A stretch of DNA of 64,000 bases from Cryobacterium sp. Y82 (GCF_002929495.1 NZ_PJJJ01000036.1:254504-318503); one strand, 5' to 3'; shown: positions 18,002 to 27,268, numbered from the stretch's first letter. Program-made: numbers and translations. The notes: a model not told the origin generated them from the letters alone.

Positions 18002-19179
18002 GCGTTGACGTCCGTGGCATTCTGCTCAGCAAGCAGTTCTGCAAGCAGCGCTCGTTCAAATTCGCTGGGCCCGACCCCGTTTCGCACGAACGACAAAAAA
18101 CCCGCCACGATCTCGGGGTCGCCGGTGGCCGCGCGAATGCGCTCGGCGTAGGTTGAGCCATCCGCTTCGACCGTGATCGCGGGCTGGTGTTCGAGCGCAA
18201 CCGCGTGCGCAAATCGGGAGTGAAGTGCGCGCATGGCGTCGAGCGGCCGCACCTGGTCGGTGATGATGGCTTTCACCCAGTCGCCCTCGTTGTCGGCGTA
18301 TGCCTCGTCAGCGAGCAGATCAGCGAGTTCACCGGTGAGAACCGCGAGCCGGCGCGGAACGGGCAGGTCGACCCACTCGATCGGGCCGAGGCCATCGGCT
18401 ACGAGTTCGACCAGCCAGGCGCCGCGCGGCTTGCTGGCCTCGGCGAAGGAGTAGTGCAGCGGCGCGCCGGAGTAGCGCACCCGTGGGGTGAGGGTAGCCC
18501 GCCCGTGAATGTGGCCGAGGGCGACGTAGTCGCAACCGTCGAAAACCCGAAGCGGTACGACGTCGAGTCCGCCGGCGGTGATGTCGCGCTCCACATCGCT
18601 CGACTCGGAGGCCGACGTGACGCCGGCTGCAAAGCAGTGCGAGAGTACGACGCTGCGGCCGCCGCACTCAGTGCGGCGGCGCAGCGCCAGATCGTTGCGA
18701 ATACGGGTCATGGCGAAATTGAGAACCTGTTCGTGCGTTTTCATGACCGCATCGGGATGCCGGTGGCGAATGAGTGCGGGCTCCAGATACGGGATGCCGT
18801 AAAAATGCACTGGGCCATGCTCGTCGGTGATGGTGACGGGCGAGGTGTATTGCTCGGGCCGGGTTACCACGTGGATACCGGCCAGTGCCGCCCACTCGGA
18901 CTGAAAGCCGAGCCGAGTAGCCGAGTCATGATTTCCGCTCGTCATTACAACGGACGCCCCGGCCTCCTTCAACCGCCGCAACGTGTCGGTCAGTAGCGCA
19001 TAGCTCTCTTTTGAGGGCATCGCGGAATCAAACACATCCCCCGCCACCACCACCACGTCGACAGCGCGTTCCGCCACCACCGCCACGAGAGCATCCAGCG
19101 CGAGTCCCAGGTGCTCGAGCGTGGAATGGGTATGGAAGGTGCGCCCGATGTGCCAGTCCGAGGTATGCAGAATCTTCAT
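17998..19179 (-). CDS. sbcD: SbcD, nuclease subunit of the SbcCD (Mre11-like) complex
   Basis: 393 residues. Metallophosphoesterase motifs for two Mn ions are intact: HTSDWHIGRTFH (5-16), VVAGDVFDSAMPS, TSGNHDS and LGHIHGR. The remaining part is the capping domain and the helices that bind SbcC. Cleaves DNA hairpins and degrades duplex ends from 3' to 5'. It is the first gene of the sbcD-sbcC operon; the start ATG at 19179 faces the divergent fructose regulator. Confidence 0.96.
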   Translation of the reverse strand: MKILHTSDWHIGRTFHTHSTLEHLGLALDALVAVVAERAVDVVVVAGDVFDSAMPSKESYALLTDTLRRLKEAGASVVMTSGNHDSATRLGFQSEWAALAGIHVVTRPEQYTSPVTITDEHGPVHFYGIPYLEPALIRHRHPDAVMKTHEQVLNFAMTRIRNDLALRRRTECGGRSVVLSHCFAAGVTSASESSDVERDITAGGLDVVPLRVFDGCDYVALGHIHGRATLTPRVRYSGAPLHYSFAEASKPRGAWLVELVADGLGPIEWVDLPVPRRLAVLTGELADLLADEAYADNEGDWVKAIITDQVRPLDAMRALHSRFAHAVALEHQPAITVEADGSTYAERIRAATGDPEIVAGFLSFVRNGVGPSEFERALLAELLAEQNATDVNA

Positions 19180-19250
19180 GCTCTTTACGCTAGCGGGGCC
19201 TACCGACAGCGCCGACCGACAGCATTGATTCTTCGTTTATCTTCTTTTTT

Positions 19251-19280
19251 TTGACAAACAAAAACAAACACAGCTAAAGT
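19251..19280 (+). promoter_or_regulatory. fru promoter with operator repeats between -35 and -10
   Basis: TTGACA (19251-19256) and TAAAGT (19275-19280) are spaced by 18 bases, a good vegetative promoter. Two identical ACAAACA units lie at 19254-19260 and 19264-19270, exactly 10 bases apart, covering the -35 and the spacer. DeoR-family sugar regulators commonly bind short direct repeats, so this is the likely autoregulatory operator of the gene that follows. A T-rich run precedes the -35. Confidence 0.65.
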
Positions 19281-19329
19281 CGATGAAACCAACTTCGTGA
19301 CTCACCTCACTCACCGCCCCGGAGGCATC

Positions 19330-20118
19330 GTGTTCGCCGAAGAACGTCAACTCGTGATCGCCGCGCTCGTGGCAACCGAGGGTCGAGTCACCGTGACCGA
19401 CCTCGCCGCGCGTTTCGTCATCACTGCCGAGACCGTGCGCCGCGACCTCGACACCCTCGAGGCCGCCCGCCACCTGCGTCGCGTGCACGGCGGTGCCGTC
19501 GCCATCGACCGCCTGAGCCTGTCTGAGCCGAGCCTCGATGAACGGCAAACGCAGCGCCTCGACGAGAAGTCGCGCATTGCCGACGCCGCGATGCGCATGA
19601 TCCCCACCAGCCGCACCGGTTCGATCGTGCTCGACGCCGGTAGTACCACGGAGCGTCTGGCTGACCGTCTGAGCGGCTTCACGCCCGCGGTTGCCGGAGA
19701 TCAGTTGCTCGTGATCACGAATGCGGTGCCGATCGCCGGCAAGCTCTCCCGCAACGAGGCCATCCAACTGGACATTCTCGGCGGGCGTGTACGCGGCCTG
19801 ACCAGCGCCATCGTCGGTGCCGGCGCCGTCGCCCAGCTCGGGGCGCTCCGCCCCGACATCGCCTTCATCGGCGCCAACGGCATCAGCGCCACCTTCGGCC
19901 TCAGCACCCCTGACTCGGTCGAAGCGGCTGTCAAATCGGCCATCGTGCGGTCAGCCCGCCGCGTCGTCGTGCTCGCCGACTCCAGCAAGCTCGATCAGGA
20001 GACGCTGGTCTGCTTTGCCGCGCTCGCAGCGATCGACACCCTCGTGACGGATGCTGCGCCATCCGCTGATCTCGCCGCCGCCCTTGCCGCGGCCGACGTC
20101 GACGTGGTGATCGCATGA
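19330..20118 (+). CDS. fruR: DeoR-family transcriptional regulator of the fructose PTS operon
   Basis: 262 residues. The N-terminal winged helix is typical (FAEERQLVIAALVATEGRV, VTDLAARFVITAETVRRDLD, LRRVHGGA). It is followed by the DeoR effector domain (IVLDAGSTTERLAD, FIGANGIS, VVLADSSKLD), which usually senses a phosphorylated sugar such as fructose 1-phosphate. GTG 19330 was chosen because GGAGG stands 4 bases before it and the protein then begins like its relatives. The more distal GTG at 19297 has no ribosome site. Its stop overlaps fruK (ATGA), placing it in the operon it probably represses. Confidence 0.88.
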   Translation: MFAEERQLVIAALVATEGRVTVTDLAARFVITAETVRRDLDTLEAARHLRRVHGGAVAIDRLSLSEPSLDERQTQRLDEKSRIADAAMRMIPTSRTGSIVLDAGSTTERLADRLSGFTPAVAGDQLLVITNAVPIAGKLSRNEAIQLDILGGRVRGLTSAIVGAGAVAQLGALRPDIAFIGANGISATFGLSTPDSVEAAVKSAIVRSARRVVVLADSSKLDQETLVCFAALAAIDTLVTDAAPSADLAAALAAADVDVVIA

Positions 20119-21116
20119 TCGTCACCCTGACCCCCAACCCCAGCTTCGATCGCACCATCGAGCTGGCCGGCCCGCTGGCGCGCGGCGAGGTGCAGCGAGC
20201 CCTCGCCGCCCACGGCGAGCCCGGCGGCAAAGGGGTCAACATCTGCCGGGCCCTCGCAGCCAGTGGCATCGCAAGCCTGGCCATTCTTCCGGGTGATCCC
20301 GACGACCCGGTGCTCCTGGCCCTCGCCAACCACGGGGTACCGCACGTCGGCCTGCCGATCGACGCACCGCTTCGCAGCAACGTCGCGATCACCGAACCCG
20401 ACGGCACGACGACCAAGGTCAATGAACCCGGCCCGGCCCTGAGCCTTCAACGACAGCGTGCCCTCATCGACCTCGTACTAGAGCAGTCGGTCGGTGCCAG
20501 CTGGCTCGTCCTGGCCGGTTCGGTGCCGCCCGGCGTGCCCGACGATTTCTATGCCCAGATCATTCGTGAGGTACGCGCCCGACTCGGTAGCCGCGCGCCG
20601 AAGGTCGCCGTGGATTCCTCGGGCGGACCACTCGCCGCCGCCGCATTGGCCCACCCCGATCTGCTCAAACCCAACGGCGAAGAACTCGCCGAGCTGAGCG
20701 GACTGTTCGACGGTGACACGCTCGAGGCGGACACCGACCTCGTCGTCGACGCAGCGCGCATTCTCATCGCCGGGGGTGTCGGCGCCGTGCTGGCCACTCT
20801 CGGATCCAAGGGCGCCGTTCTGGTCACCGCAAACGGAAGCTGGCTTGCCACGACTCCCCCGATGCGTGCCGTGAGTACCGTCGGTGCCGGCGACTCGGCC
20901 CTGGCCGGCTACCTGCTGCAAAGCAACCTCGGTGCGAGTGCTGTCGATTGCCTGCGTCAGGCCGCTGCCCACGGTGCCGCTGCAGCTTCCCTGCCTGGTT
21001 CCACTGTTCCTGCCCTGCACCAAACCAACCCCAGAGCCGTCACCGTGACGGACCTTGCCCCAGAATCGGTCCCTCGGCCGGTCCTGGCCACACATCCAAA
21101 GGAGGATGACCAGTGA
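20115..21116 (+). CDS. fruK: 1-phosphofructokinase
   Basis: 333 residues, PfkB/ribokinase fold. Phosphorylates fructose 1-phosphate to fructose 1,6-bisphosphate with ATP. Start motif TLTPNPSFDRTIEL and GGKGVNICRALAA mark the substrate site. The C-terminal signature VSTVGAGDSALAGYL carries the catalytic Asp and anion hole. It overlaps fruR by 4 bases upstream and fruA by 4 bases downstream. The C-terminus is somewhat longer than the usual 310 residues. Confidence 0.94.
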   Translation: MIVTLTPNPSFDRTIELAGPLARGEVQRALAAHGEPGGKGVNICRALAASGIASLAILPGDPDDPVLLALANHGVPHVGLPIDAPLRSNVAITEPDGTTTKVNEPGPALSLQRQRALIDLVLEQSVGASWLVLAGSVPPGVPDDFYAQIIREVRARLGSRAPKVAVDSSGGPLAAAALAHPDLLKPNGEELAELSGLFDGDTLEADTDLVVDAARILIAGGVGAVLATLGSKGAVLVTANGSWLATTPPMRAVSTVGAGDSALAGYLLQSNLGASAVDCLRQAAAHGAAAASLPGSTVPALHQTNPRAVTVTDLAPESVPRPVLATHPKEDDQ

Positions 21117-23116
21117 GTGCACTGATTACCCCGGAGCTTGTTGCTCTGGATACCCATCTCGGTATCGAGCCGAAGGACGTCATTCGGCAGCTGGCCAAGC
21201 TCGTCGTCGCCTCGGGTCGCGCCACCGAAATCGAGGCCCTTTATGCGGATGCCCTCGCCCGCGAAACGAAAACAGCCACCGGCATCCCTGGTGGGCTCGC
21301 CATCCCGCATTGCCGCTCCTCGGCCGTGCTGGAGCCCACGCTCGCGCTGGCCCGCCTGTCGTCCCCGGTTGATTTCGGCTCCAAGGATGGCCCGGCCGAC
21401 CTGGTCTTTCTCATCGCGGCGCCGGAGGGTGCCGACCAGGAACACCTGAAGATTTTGGCCAAACTGGCCCGCTCGCTCATGAAGAAGGACTTCACTTACG
21501 CCCTGCGGGACGCGTCGACCGCGGAGCAGATCGTTGACCTCGTCAACAACGTGGTCGCCCCGGTACCGGTAGCCGCTGGTGCCCATACCGGTGACAACGC
21601 CAATGCCGGTACCGGGGCGGCGAGCGGCATGAAGCGCATCGTCGCGGTCACGGCTTGCCCCACCGGCATCGCGCACACCTACATGGCCGCCGACTCCCTC
21701 GTGGCCGCTGCGAAGGCCGCTGGTGTCGACCTGCAGGTGGAAACCCAAGGTTCGGCCGGCCTCACTCCGCTCGATCCCGCCGTCATTGCTATGGCCGAAG
21801 CCGTCATCTTCGCCGTCGACGTCGACGTGCGCGGCCGGGAACGTTTCGCTGGTCTGCCCGTCATCAACGCCCCGGTCAAGCGCGGAATCGACGAGCCCGG
21901 CCGTTTGATCGAGGAGGCCCTTGCGGCTGCACTCAACCCGAATGCCCGTCGCGTCAACGGAACCGTCGACATTGGCGGAGCATCCGAAGAAAAGAGCGAG
22001 CACTTCGGGCAGAAGCTCAAGCGTGCGCTGCTTACCGGTGTCAGCTACATGATTCCATTCGTCGCCGGCGGAGGTCTGCTCATGGCCCTGGGCTTCCTGC
22101 TCGGTGGGTATCAGATCACCGATGTGGCCGACAAGGCCGTTCTGGAGAATAGCCTGTTCAACCTGCCCGACGGCGGCATGCTTACCTACCTCGGTGCGGT
22201 CTTCTTCAAGATCGGCAACTTGTCGATGAACTTCCTTGTTCCGGTGCTCGCCGGCTACATCGCCTTCGCGATCGCTGACCGCCCCGGTATCGCCCCCGGT
22301 TTCGTCGCCGGAGCGGTCGCTTTGTTCATGGACGCCGGTTTCCTCGGCGGCATCGTCGGCGGCCTGCTCGCCGGCGTCGTGGCCGCGAGCATCGGCAAGC
22401 TGCGCGTTCCGCGCTGGCTGCGTAGTCTGATGCCCGTCGTAATCATTCCCCTTGTCGCGTCGATCGTCGCCTCCGGTTTAATGTTCATCGTGCTCGGCGG
22501 GCCCATCGCGCTGCTCACGTCCAGCCTGAGTGACTTCCTCAACGGACTCTCCGGCGGTGCAGCAATTCTGCTCGGTGCCATCCTCGGCCTCATGATGGCC
22601 TTCGACCTCGGCGGTCCGGTCAACAAGGTCGCCTACGCTTTCGCCGTCGCCGGCCTTGGCACGGCAACCCTTGCCGACCCGGCGCCGTGGCAGATCATGG
22701 CCGCGGTCATGGCCGCCGGAATGGTGCCGCCGCTCGCGATGGCCCTCGCCACCGTGCTCGACAGGAAGCTGTTCAGCGTGACTGAGCGCGAGAACGGCAA
22801 GGCGGCGTGGCTGCTCGGTGCCTCGTTCATCTCCGAGGGTGCCATTCCGTTTGCCGCCGCCGACGTGTTCCGGGTGATCCCTGCGGCCATGCTCGGCGCC
22901 GCCGTGACCGGTGGCCTGTCAATGGCCTGGAACATCACGAGCAAGGCGCCGCACGGCGGAATGTTCGTGTTCTTCGCCATCGACAACTTCCTTTTGTTCG
23001 TGCTCGCCGTTGTGATCGGTACTGTTGTATCGGCGTTCGCAGTTGTTGGGCTCAAGCGTTATGCCGTGCGGAAGCGCCCGGTTGAGGCCGCTCCAGCCGC
23101 CCTGGTCAACGCCTGA
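21113..23116 (+). CDS. fruA: PTS fructose transporter subunit EIIABC
   Basis: 667 residues in the order IIA-IIB-IIC. IIA (1-150) carries the phospho-His in GLAIPHCRSS. IIB starts at about 180 with the phospho-Cys loop TACPTGIAHTYMAADSL. IIC (about 295-650) has eight or more membrane segments beginning LLTGVSYMIPFVAGGGLLMA. Imports fructose and releases fructose 1-phosphate for FruK. The start is GTG 21113, with the excellent ribosome site AAGGAGG 7 bases upstream, so it is probably translated more strongly than fruK. Confidence 0.96.
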   Translation: MSALITPELVALDTHLGIEPKDVIRQLAKLVVASGRATEIEALYADALARETKTATGIPGGLAIPHCRSSAVLEPTLALARLSSPVDFGSKDGPADLVFLIAAPEGADQEHLKILAKLARSLMKKDFTYALRDASTAEQIVDLVNNVVAPVPVAAGAHTGDNANAGTGAASGMKRIVAVTACPTGIAHTYMAADSLVAAAKAAGVDLQVETQGSAGLTPLDPAVIAMAEAVIFAVDVDVRGRERFAGLPVINAPVKRGIDEPGRLIEEALAAALNPNARRVNGTVDIGGASEEKSEHFGQKLKRALLTGVSYMIPFVAGGGLLMALGFLLGGYQITDVADKAVLENSLFNLPDGGMLTYLGAVFFKIGNLSMNFLVPVLAGYIAFAIADRPGIAPGFVAGAVALFMDAGFLGGIVGGLLAGVVAASIGKLRVPRWLRSLMPVVIIPLVASIVASGLMFIVLGGPIALLTSSLSDFLNGLSGGAAILLGAILGLMMAFDLGGPVNKVAYAFAVAGLGTATLADPAPWQIMAAVMAAGMVPPLAMALATVLDRKLFSVTERENGKAAWLLGASFISEGAIPFAAADVFRVIPAAMLGAAVTGGLSMAWNITSKAPHGGMFVFFAIDNFLLFVLAVVIGTVVSAFAVVGLKRYAVRKRPVEAAPAALVNA

Positions 23117-23190
23117 TCTGACCAGCGACAACTACCCGAACTACCCGACCAGAGCAGCACGCGGTACCGCAGTACAGCGACACCAGCGAA

Positions 23191-24966
23191 ATGCTGGGGA
23201 TGAAGAAATCGAGGACGATCGTGCAGACGCTTTCCAACAGTGCCGATGCGAGTCGGGCACCTGCAGGCGAGACCGAAATCGGCCGCTCCTTCGTCGGAGT
23301 CGGAGTCAGTCCCGGCCGCATCATAGGCCCCGTTCTCCTGATGCCGACAGCCGTGCGTGAACCCGCCGTGGGCGAGCAGCTAGCCGAAGGAACGTCGTCG
23401 GAGGAGGCATCCGCTACCCTGCGCACCGCAGCGAAAGCCGTGCAGAGCGACCTCACGGCGCGCTCGGCCGGTGCCTCGGGTACCGGCCGGGAGGTGCTGG
23501 AGGCGACAGCTCTGATGGCGAACGACCCGATGCTGGTCAAGGCCGCCGTCAAGCTCATCAACAACGGCGCCTCGCCTGAGCGGGCCATTTGGGACGCAGC
23601 GGCGTCGGTGGCCGAGATGCTGCACAACCTCGGGGGCTACATGGCCGAGCGAGCAACTGATGTACTTGACGTGCGCGGGCGCATCGTCGCCGAACTGCGC
23701 GGCGTCCCGGCCCCGGGCATTCCCTATTCTGATTCCCCGTTTATTCTGGTTGCCGAGGACCTCGCACCGGCCGACACCGCCACCCTCGATCCGGCGAAGG
23801 TGATCGCGCTGGTCACCTCGAGCGGCGGGCCGCAGTCCCACACCGCTATCATCGCCCGTGCTCTCGGGCTGCCCGCCGTGGTCGCTGCGGTGGGGGTCGA
23901 CGCCCTCACAGATGGCACCCGCATCTTCGTCGACGGGGCTGCCGGCACCATTCTGGTCGACCCCGGCGCCGACGAGGTCGCGCTCGCCAAGGCTTGGGAG
24001 ACCAGCACCGCCGCTCTAGCGGTGTTCGACGGCACCGGGCGGCTCCAGGACGGCCACCTGGTTCCGCTGCTCTCCAACGTCGGCGGCGCAAAGGATGCGG
24101 TCAAGGCCGCGGCTGCCGGCGCTGAGGGCGTCGGCCTGCTGCGCACGGAGTTTTGTTTTCTGGAACGCGACACCGAGCCGTCCATCACTGAACAGGTGGA
24201 GGCTTACCGCGGGGTGTTCGATGCTTTTCCCGGCAAGAAGGTCGTCGTGCGCACCCTCGATGCCGGCGCCGACAAGCCGCTGCCGTTTCTGACGGATGCC
24301 TCCGAGCCGAACCCGGCCCTCGGCGTGCGCGGCTACCGCACCGATTTCACCTCGCCCGGCGTGCTCGAGCGTCAGCTTTCCGCCATCGCGCAGGCCGCAG
24401 AGGGTAGCGAAGCAGACGTATGGGTGATGGCCCCCATGATCTCCACGGCAGAGGAAGCCGAACACTTCGCTTTACTCTGCAGTGCCGCCGGCCTCACGAC
24501 CCCCGGCGTCATGGTCGAAGTGCCCTCGGCCGCGCTGACCGCTGCGAGCATTCTCGAGCACGTCGACTTCGTGAGCCTCGGCACCAACGACCTCACCCAG
24601 TACGCCATGGCCGCCGACCGCCAGCTCGGCCCGCTCTCCGCCCTCAACACGCCGTGGCAGCCGGCCGTTCTGCAGTTGATTCGTCTAACCGTGAACGGGT
24701 CGCACGACGAGGGGCACAACAAACCGGTCGGTGTTTGTGGCGAGGCCGCAGCCGATCCCGCCCTGGCGGTCGTTCTCGTCGGACTCGGCGTGGCGACACT
24801 GTCTATGACGGCGCGGGCGCTCTCGACCGTCGCCGCGGTACTCGCGAGCGTGACGCTCGCGGAGGCGCAGCAGCTCGCCAAACTGGCCTTGACGGCGCAC
24901 TCGGCAACGGATGCCCGTCGTTTGGTTCGCGAGAAACTACCCATACTTGATGCGCTGGGTCTCTAA
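23191..24966 (+). CDS. ptsI: PTS enzyme I (phosphoenolpyruvate-protein phosphotransferase)
   Basis: Up to 591 residues. The first PTS step: transfers phosphate from PEP to HPr. Domains: N-terminal GVGVSPGRIIGP swivel, HPr-binding helices, the active histidine in SGGPQSHTAIIARALGLPAV, then the PEP-binding barrel with EGVGLLRTEF, GADKPLPFL and FVSLGTNDLTQYAMAADR. Starts at ATG 23191 and 23200 are both possible. A GTG at 23221 with GAGGA 5 bases upstream may be the real one and gives a length closer to the family norm. It follows fruA by 74 bases. Confidence 0.94.
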   Translation: MLGMKKSRTIVQTLSNSADASRAPAGETEIGRSFVGVGVSPGRIIGPVLLMPTAVREPAVGEQLAEGTSSEEASATLRTAAKAVQSDLTARSAGASGTGREVLEATALMANDPMLVKAAVKLINNGASPERAIWDAAASVAEMLHNLGGYMAERATDVLDVRGRIVAELRGVPAPGIPYSDSPFILVAEDLAPADTATLDPAKVIALVTSSGGPQSHTAIIARALGLPAVVAAVGVDALTDGTRIFVDGAAGTILVDPGADEVALAKAWETSTAALAVFDGTGRLQDGHLVPLLSNVGGAKDAVKAAAAGAEGVGLLRTEFCFLERDTEPSITEQVEAYRGVFDAFPGKKVVVRTLDAGADKPLPFLTDASEPNPALGVRGYRTDFTSPGVLERQLSAIAQAAEGSEADVWVMAPMISTAEEAEHFALLCSAAGLTTPGVMVEVPSAALTAASILEHVDFVSLGTNDLTQYAMAADRQLGPLSALNTPWQPAVLQLIRLTVNGSHDEGHNKPVGVCGEAAADPALAVVLVGLGVATLSMTARALSTVAAVLASVTLAEAQQLAKLALTAHSATDARRLVREKLPILDALGL

Positions 24967-25023
24967 CCCGGCGCACCCCGTTTCATCGCACCAACTTTTC
25001 ACACACTTATCCAGGAGGATCCC

Positions 25024-25302
25024 ATGTCTGAACGAACCGCCGTCATCGCCAGTCGCGTCGGCCTGCACGCTCGCCCGGCCGGTATTTTCGTCGCCGCCGT
25101 AGGCGAGTTGCCCATTGAGGTCACCATTGCCATGGCCGGCGAACCGGCCGACGATGCCATGGACGCCTCGAGCATTCTCTCGATCATGAGCCTGGGCGCC
25201 TCCAATGGCGACACAGTGGTGCTGCGCGCCGAAGGCGACGGCGCCGACGAGGCCCTCGCCTCCCTCGTCAAGATTCTCGAGACCGACCTCGACGCCGAAT
25301 AA
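25024..25302 (+). CDS. ptsH: PTS phosphocarrier protein HPr
   Basis: 92 residues. Carries phosphate from enzyme I to the IIA domain of FruA. The phospho-His is H15 in VGLHARPAG. The regulatory-site region MDASSILSIMSLGASNGD includes the serine that some Gram-positives phosphorylate. A strong AGGAGG sits 5 bases before the ATG. It closes the cluster fruR-fruK-fruA-ptsI-ptsH, so the general PTS proteins here travel with the fructose system. Confidence 0.96.
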   Translation: MSERTAVIASRVGLHARPAGIFVAAVGELPIEVTIAMAGEPADDAMDASSILSIMSLGASNGDTVVLRAEGDGADEALASLVKILETDLDAE

Positions 25303-25329
25303 TACCGGTGCCCCGTTTGCGTGGAATCC

Positions 25330-25358
25330 TTTACGTCGCACAACTAGGTACCTAAGCT
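25330..25358 (+). promoter_or_regulatory. Candidate promoter for the 25443 gene
   Basis: TTTACG (25330-25335) and TAAGCT (25353-25358) are spaced by 17 bases. A perfect 10-base palindrome TAGGTACCTA (25345-25354) overlaps the -10. Match to consensus is moderate. Confidence 0.35.
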
Positions 25359-25442
25359 AGGAAAATCTCGAGGTTCTTCCTCGGGACCGGTGCACCTACC
25401 GGAACCGGCAACATTCTTTCTGCGAGCGAAAAGGAACCTACC

Positions 25443-25715
25443 GTGACCGAACGACAGACGTACCTGGGTAATGTCGAAAGCTCCACTGACAACGCGGAGC
25501 ACACCATCAAAGACTGGACCGACCTCGGCCAGGAAATGTGGTCTTACCTTACGGGCAAGGGCGCCGCTATCAACTACAGCTTCGTTGATATGGTCGTTGA
25601 GGTTCCTCGTGACATCGGCCCCGACGCCCCGCGAGCAGTATGGAAATTCAACGGCACCCTACGGGTCACGACCAGCGACGAGAAGTCAGCCGGCGCCGAC
25701 CCTTTCCGGAACTAG
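25443..25715 (+). CDS. Small conserved protein of unknown function
   Basis: 90 residues, acidic, soluble, no signal peptide or membrane segment. It looks like an alpha-beta protein: a helix around HTIKDWTDLGQEMWSYLTGK (20-39), then strands NYSFVDMVVEVP and AVWKFNGTLRVTTS. GTG 25443 is preceded by AAGGAA at proper distance and nothing longer is in frame. The FHA-domain gene begins one base after its stop, so the two form an operon and may act together. I do not recognise a named family. Confidence 0.7.
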   Translation: MTERQTYLGNVESSTDNAEHTIKDWTDLGQEMWSYLTGKGAAINYSFVDMVVEVPRDIGPDAPRAVWKFNGTLRVTTSDEKSAGADPFRN

Positions 25716-25716
25716 T

Positions 25717-26718
25717 GTGAACGCCTCAGCGGGCTCTGCGAATCGGGACTCGAAAGTACCGATCGTCAAACCAGCACCGTCCCGCGTCAAACTGAACATC
25801 GATCTCAACTTCTCCCTGGTCGAGCCCACCGGCGCAGTCGGCGCCTCCAAGGCTGACCCTGATACAGAGTCGACCGGTTCAGCATTCGGTGACTCCTTCG
25901 GGGCAGAGGATGCCATGCACGGCACGGTGACTGCCAATGGCACGGAAATCACCGTCTTCACGAGCAACCCCGAAATGTTCGTACAGGGCCGAGCCCTCAA
26001 TCTGGAACCGTTGCGCGCGCTCGCCTCCGAGTTGGCCGGTCGCGGTCTGACCGTCTCCATCACCGGGCCGGTGGGGCTGATCGCCCGACTGGGCGACGTG
26101 CAGGCATCCGTTACGCAACGTCTCGTGACACGGTCGCCGCACATCGTACTCGGGTCTCGATCCGCTCTGGGCCCGCTGGTGCAGGCGCGGATGCGGGGCC
26201 AGTCACGGATGCCCGTGGCGATTCCGCTTCCACCGTCGACCGTGTTCCCGCTCGCTCCGACCTTCGACCGGCGCAGTCGCCGCCGAGTCACGACGACCCA
26301 CTACACGCCCGGAAGCGGGCGTCCTCGCCTCATATTCGTCGTCGGGTCCAAGAACTGGAACGGGCAGATGCCCCGGGAATTCAACCTGCTGCCGGGCACC
26401 ACAACGATCGGGTCCTCGGCCGAGGCGGACCTGCAATTGCCGGGACTGAAACCGTTACACGCCGAGATTCGCCACGACGACAACGACGAGTACCGTCTGT
26501 TTGCATCGGGCGACGTCGCGGGCAGTTCTCGACCGTCCGAAGACGGTCTCAGTGTCGGCAGCGGGCAGATTTTGCGCACCGGTTCACGACTCGAAATGGG
26601 CCCGTGGCGAATGGGCTACTTTCGTGAGGAGTTCGCCGACCACGGCCGTCCGTTCGGCGGACGAGTGGGCGGCGAACTAGCCGTGCAGAAGCCTCAGCCA
26701 CCCAGGCGTCAGGCCTGA
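25717..26718 (+). CDS. FHA-domain protein
   Basis: 333 residues. The C-terminal about 110 residues form a forkhead-associated domain: LLPGTTTIGSSAEADLQLPG, LKPLHAEIRHD, then LRTGSRLEMGPWRM. FHA domains bind phosphothreonine peptides, usually under Ser/Thr kinase control. The first half is an unrecognised alpha-beta region (TEITVFTSNPEMFVQGRALN, VSITGPVGLIARLGD), preceded by a flexible N-terminus. GTG 25717 follows the stop of the 90-residue gene by one base. The open frame extends upstream to 25471, but that part is a shadow of the small gene. No kinase lies nearby. Confidence 0.85.
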   Translation: MNASAGSANRDSKVPIVKPAPSRVKLNIDLNFSLVEPTGAVGASKADPDTESTGSAFGDSFGAEDAMHGTVTANGTEITVFTSNPEMFVQGRALNLEPLRALASELAGRGLTVSITGPVGLIARLGDVQASVTQRLVTRSPHIVLGSRSALGPLVQARMRGQSRMPVAIPLPPSTVFPLAPTFDRRSRRRVTTTHYTPGSGRPRLIFVVGSKNWNGQMPREFNLLPGTTTIGSSAEADLQLPGLKPLHAEIRHDDNDEYRLFASGDVAGSSRPSEDGLSVGSGQILRTGSRLEMGPWRMGYFREEFADHGRPFGGRVGGELAVQKPQPPRRQA

Positions 26719-26734
26719 CCAGAAGCCGAGATCG

Positions 26735-26763
26735 GGGTGCCGCATTTCGGTGCGGCACCCTTT
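26735..26763. terminator. Bidirectional hairpin between convergent genes
   Basis: Perfect 10-base stem GGGTGCCGCA / TGCGGCACCC with loop TTTCGG, followed by TTT. It lies between the FHA gene (rightward) and the DUF2231 gene (leftward) and can end both transcripts. Confidence 0.8.
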
Positions 26764-27268
26764 ACGAGGTGAAGAGGCCGGTCCAGACCGCCCGTGATCC
26801 CGATTCTCCGATTAGCGCCACGGTGACCACCGATCCGATTGCGCTCGCTAAAACCACGAGGTCGAGAATGACGGTGGCAATCAGGCGCCCGGTACGACTC
26901 CGCAGAACGGCGGTGAAACGGACACCGTCGCCGGCGATGTAGCGATACCAGCCCCATTGCAGCAAAGCCATGAGAAACAGAGCGATTACCCACGGCAGCA
27001 GGGTGCTACCAAGGGATGTGTGCGCACCGAGCAGCGGTGTGACAATGACGAGGCGTGACTGCAGCCATTCGCCCGCCTGCACAGCGAGGGGAACCAACAC
27101 GAGCGCGCCGAGGGCGATGAGCGGCGTCACGATGCCCAGTCGCCGCCGAGCGGCCGGCCAGAACGCAGTGAGCACCGCGCACAGCGCGGCCAAGGGCACG
27201 ACGATCACGACCGCGTGCACGATGAGCACGTGCAACGGCAATCCATTGAATTCCCAGTCAAAGTTCAT
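26762..27268 (-). CDS. DUF2231-type four-helix membrane protein
   Basis: 168 residues with four hydrophobic segments: LHVLIVHAVVIVVPLAALCA (13-32), LGIVTPLIALGALVLVPLAV, LLPWVIALFLMALLQWGWY and LIATVILDLVVLASAIGSVV. The opening NGLPLHVLIVHAVV matches the conserved start of DUF2231 proteins, where histidines in helix 1 may bind a cofactor. ATG 27268 has GGAAG upstream; an extension to 27322 would spoil the family N-terminus. Function in the membrane is unknown. Confidence 0.82.
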   Translation of the reverse strand: MNFDWEFNGLPLHVLIVHAVVIVVPLAALCAVLTAFWPAARRRLGIVTPLIALGALVLVPLAVQAGEWLQSRLVIVTPLLGAHTSLGSTLLPWVIALFLMALLQWGWYRYIAGDGVRFTAVLRSRTGRLIATVILDLVVLASAIGSVVTVALIGESGSRAVWTGLFTS

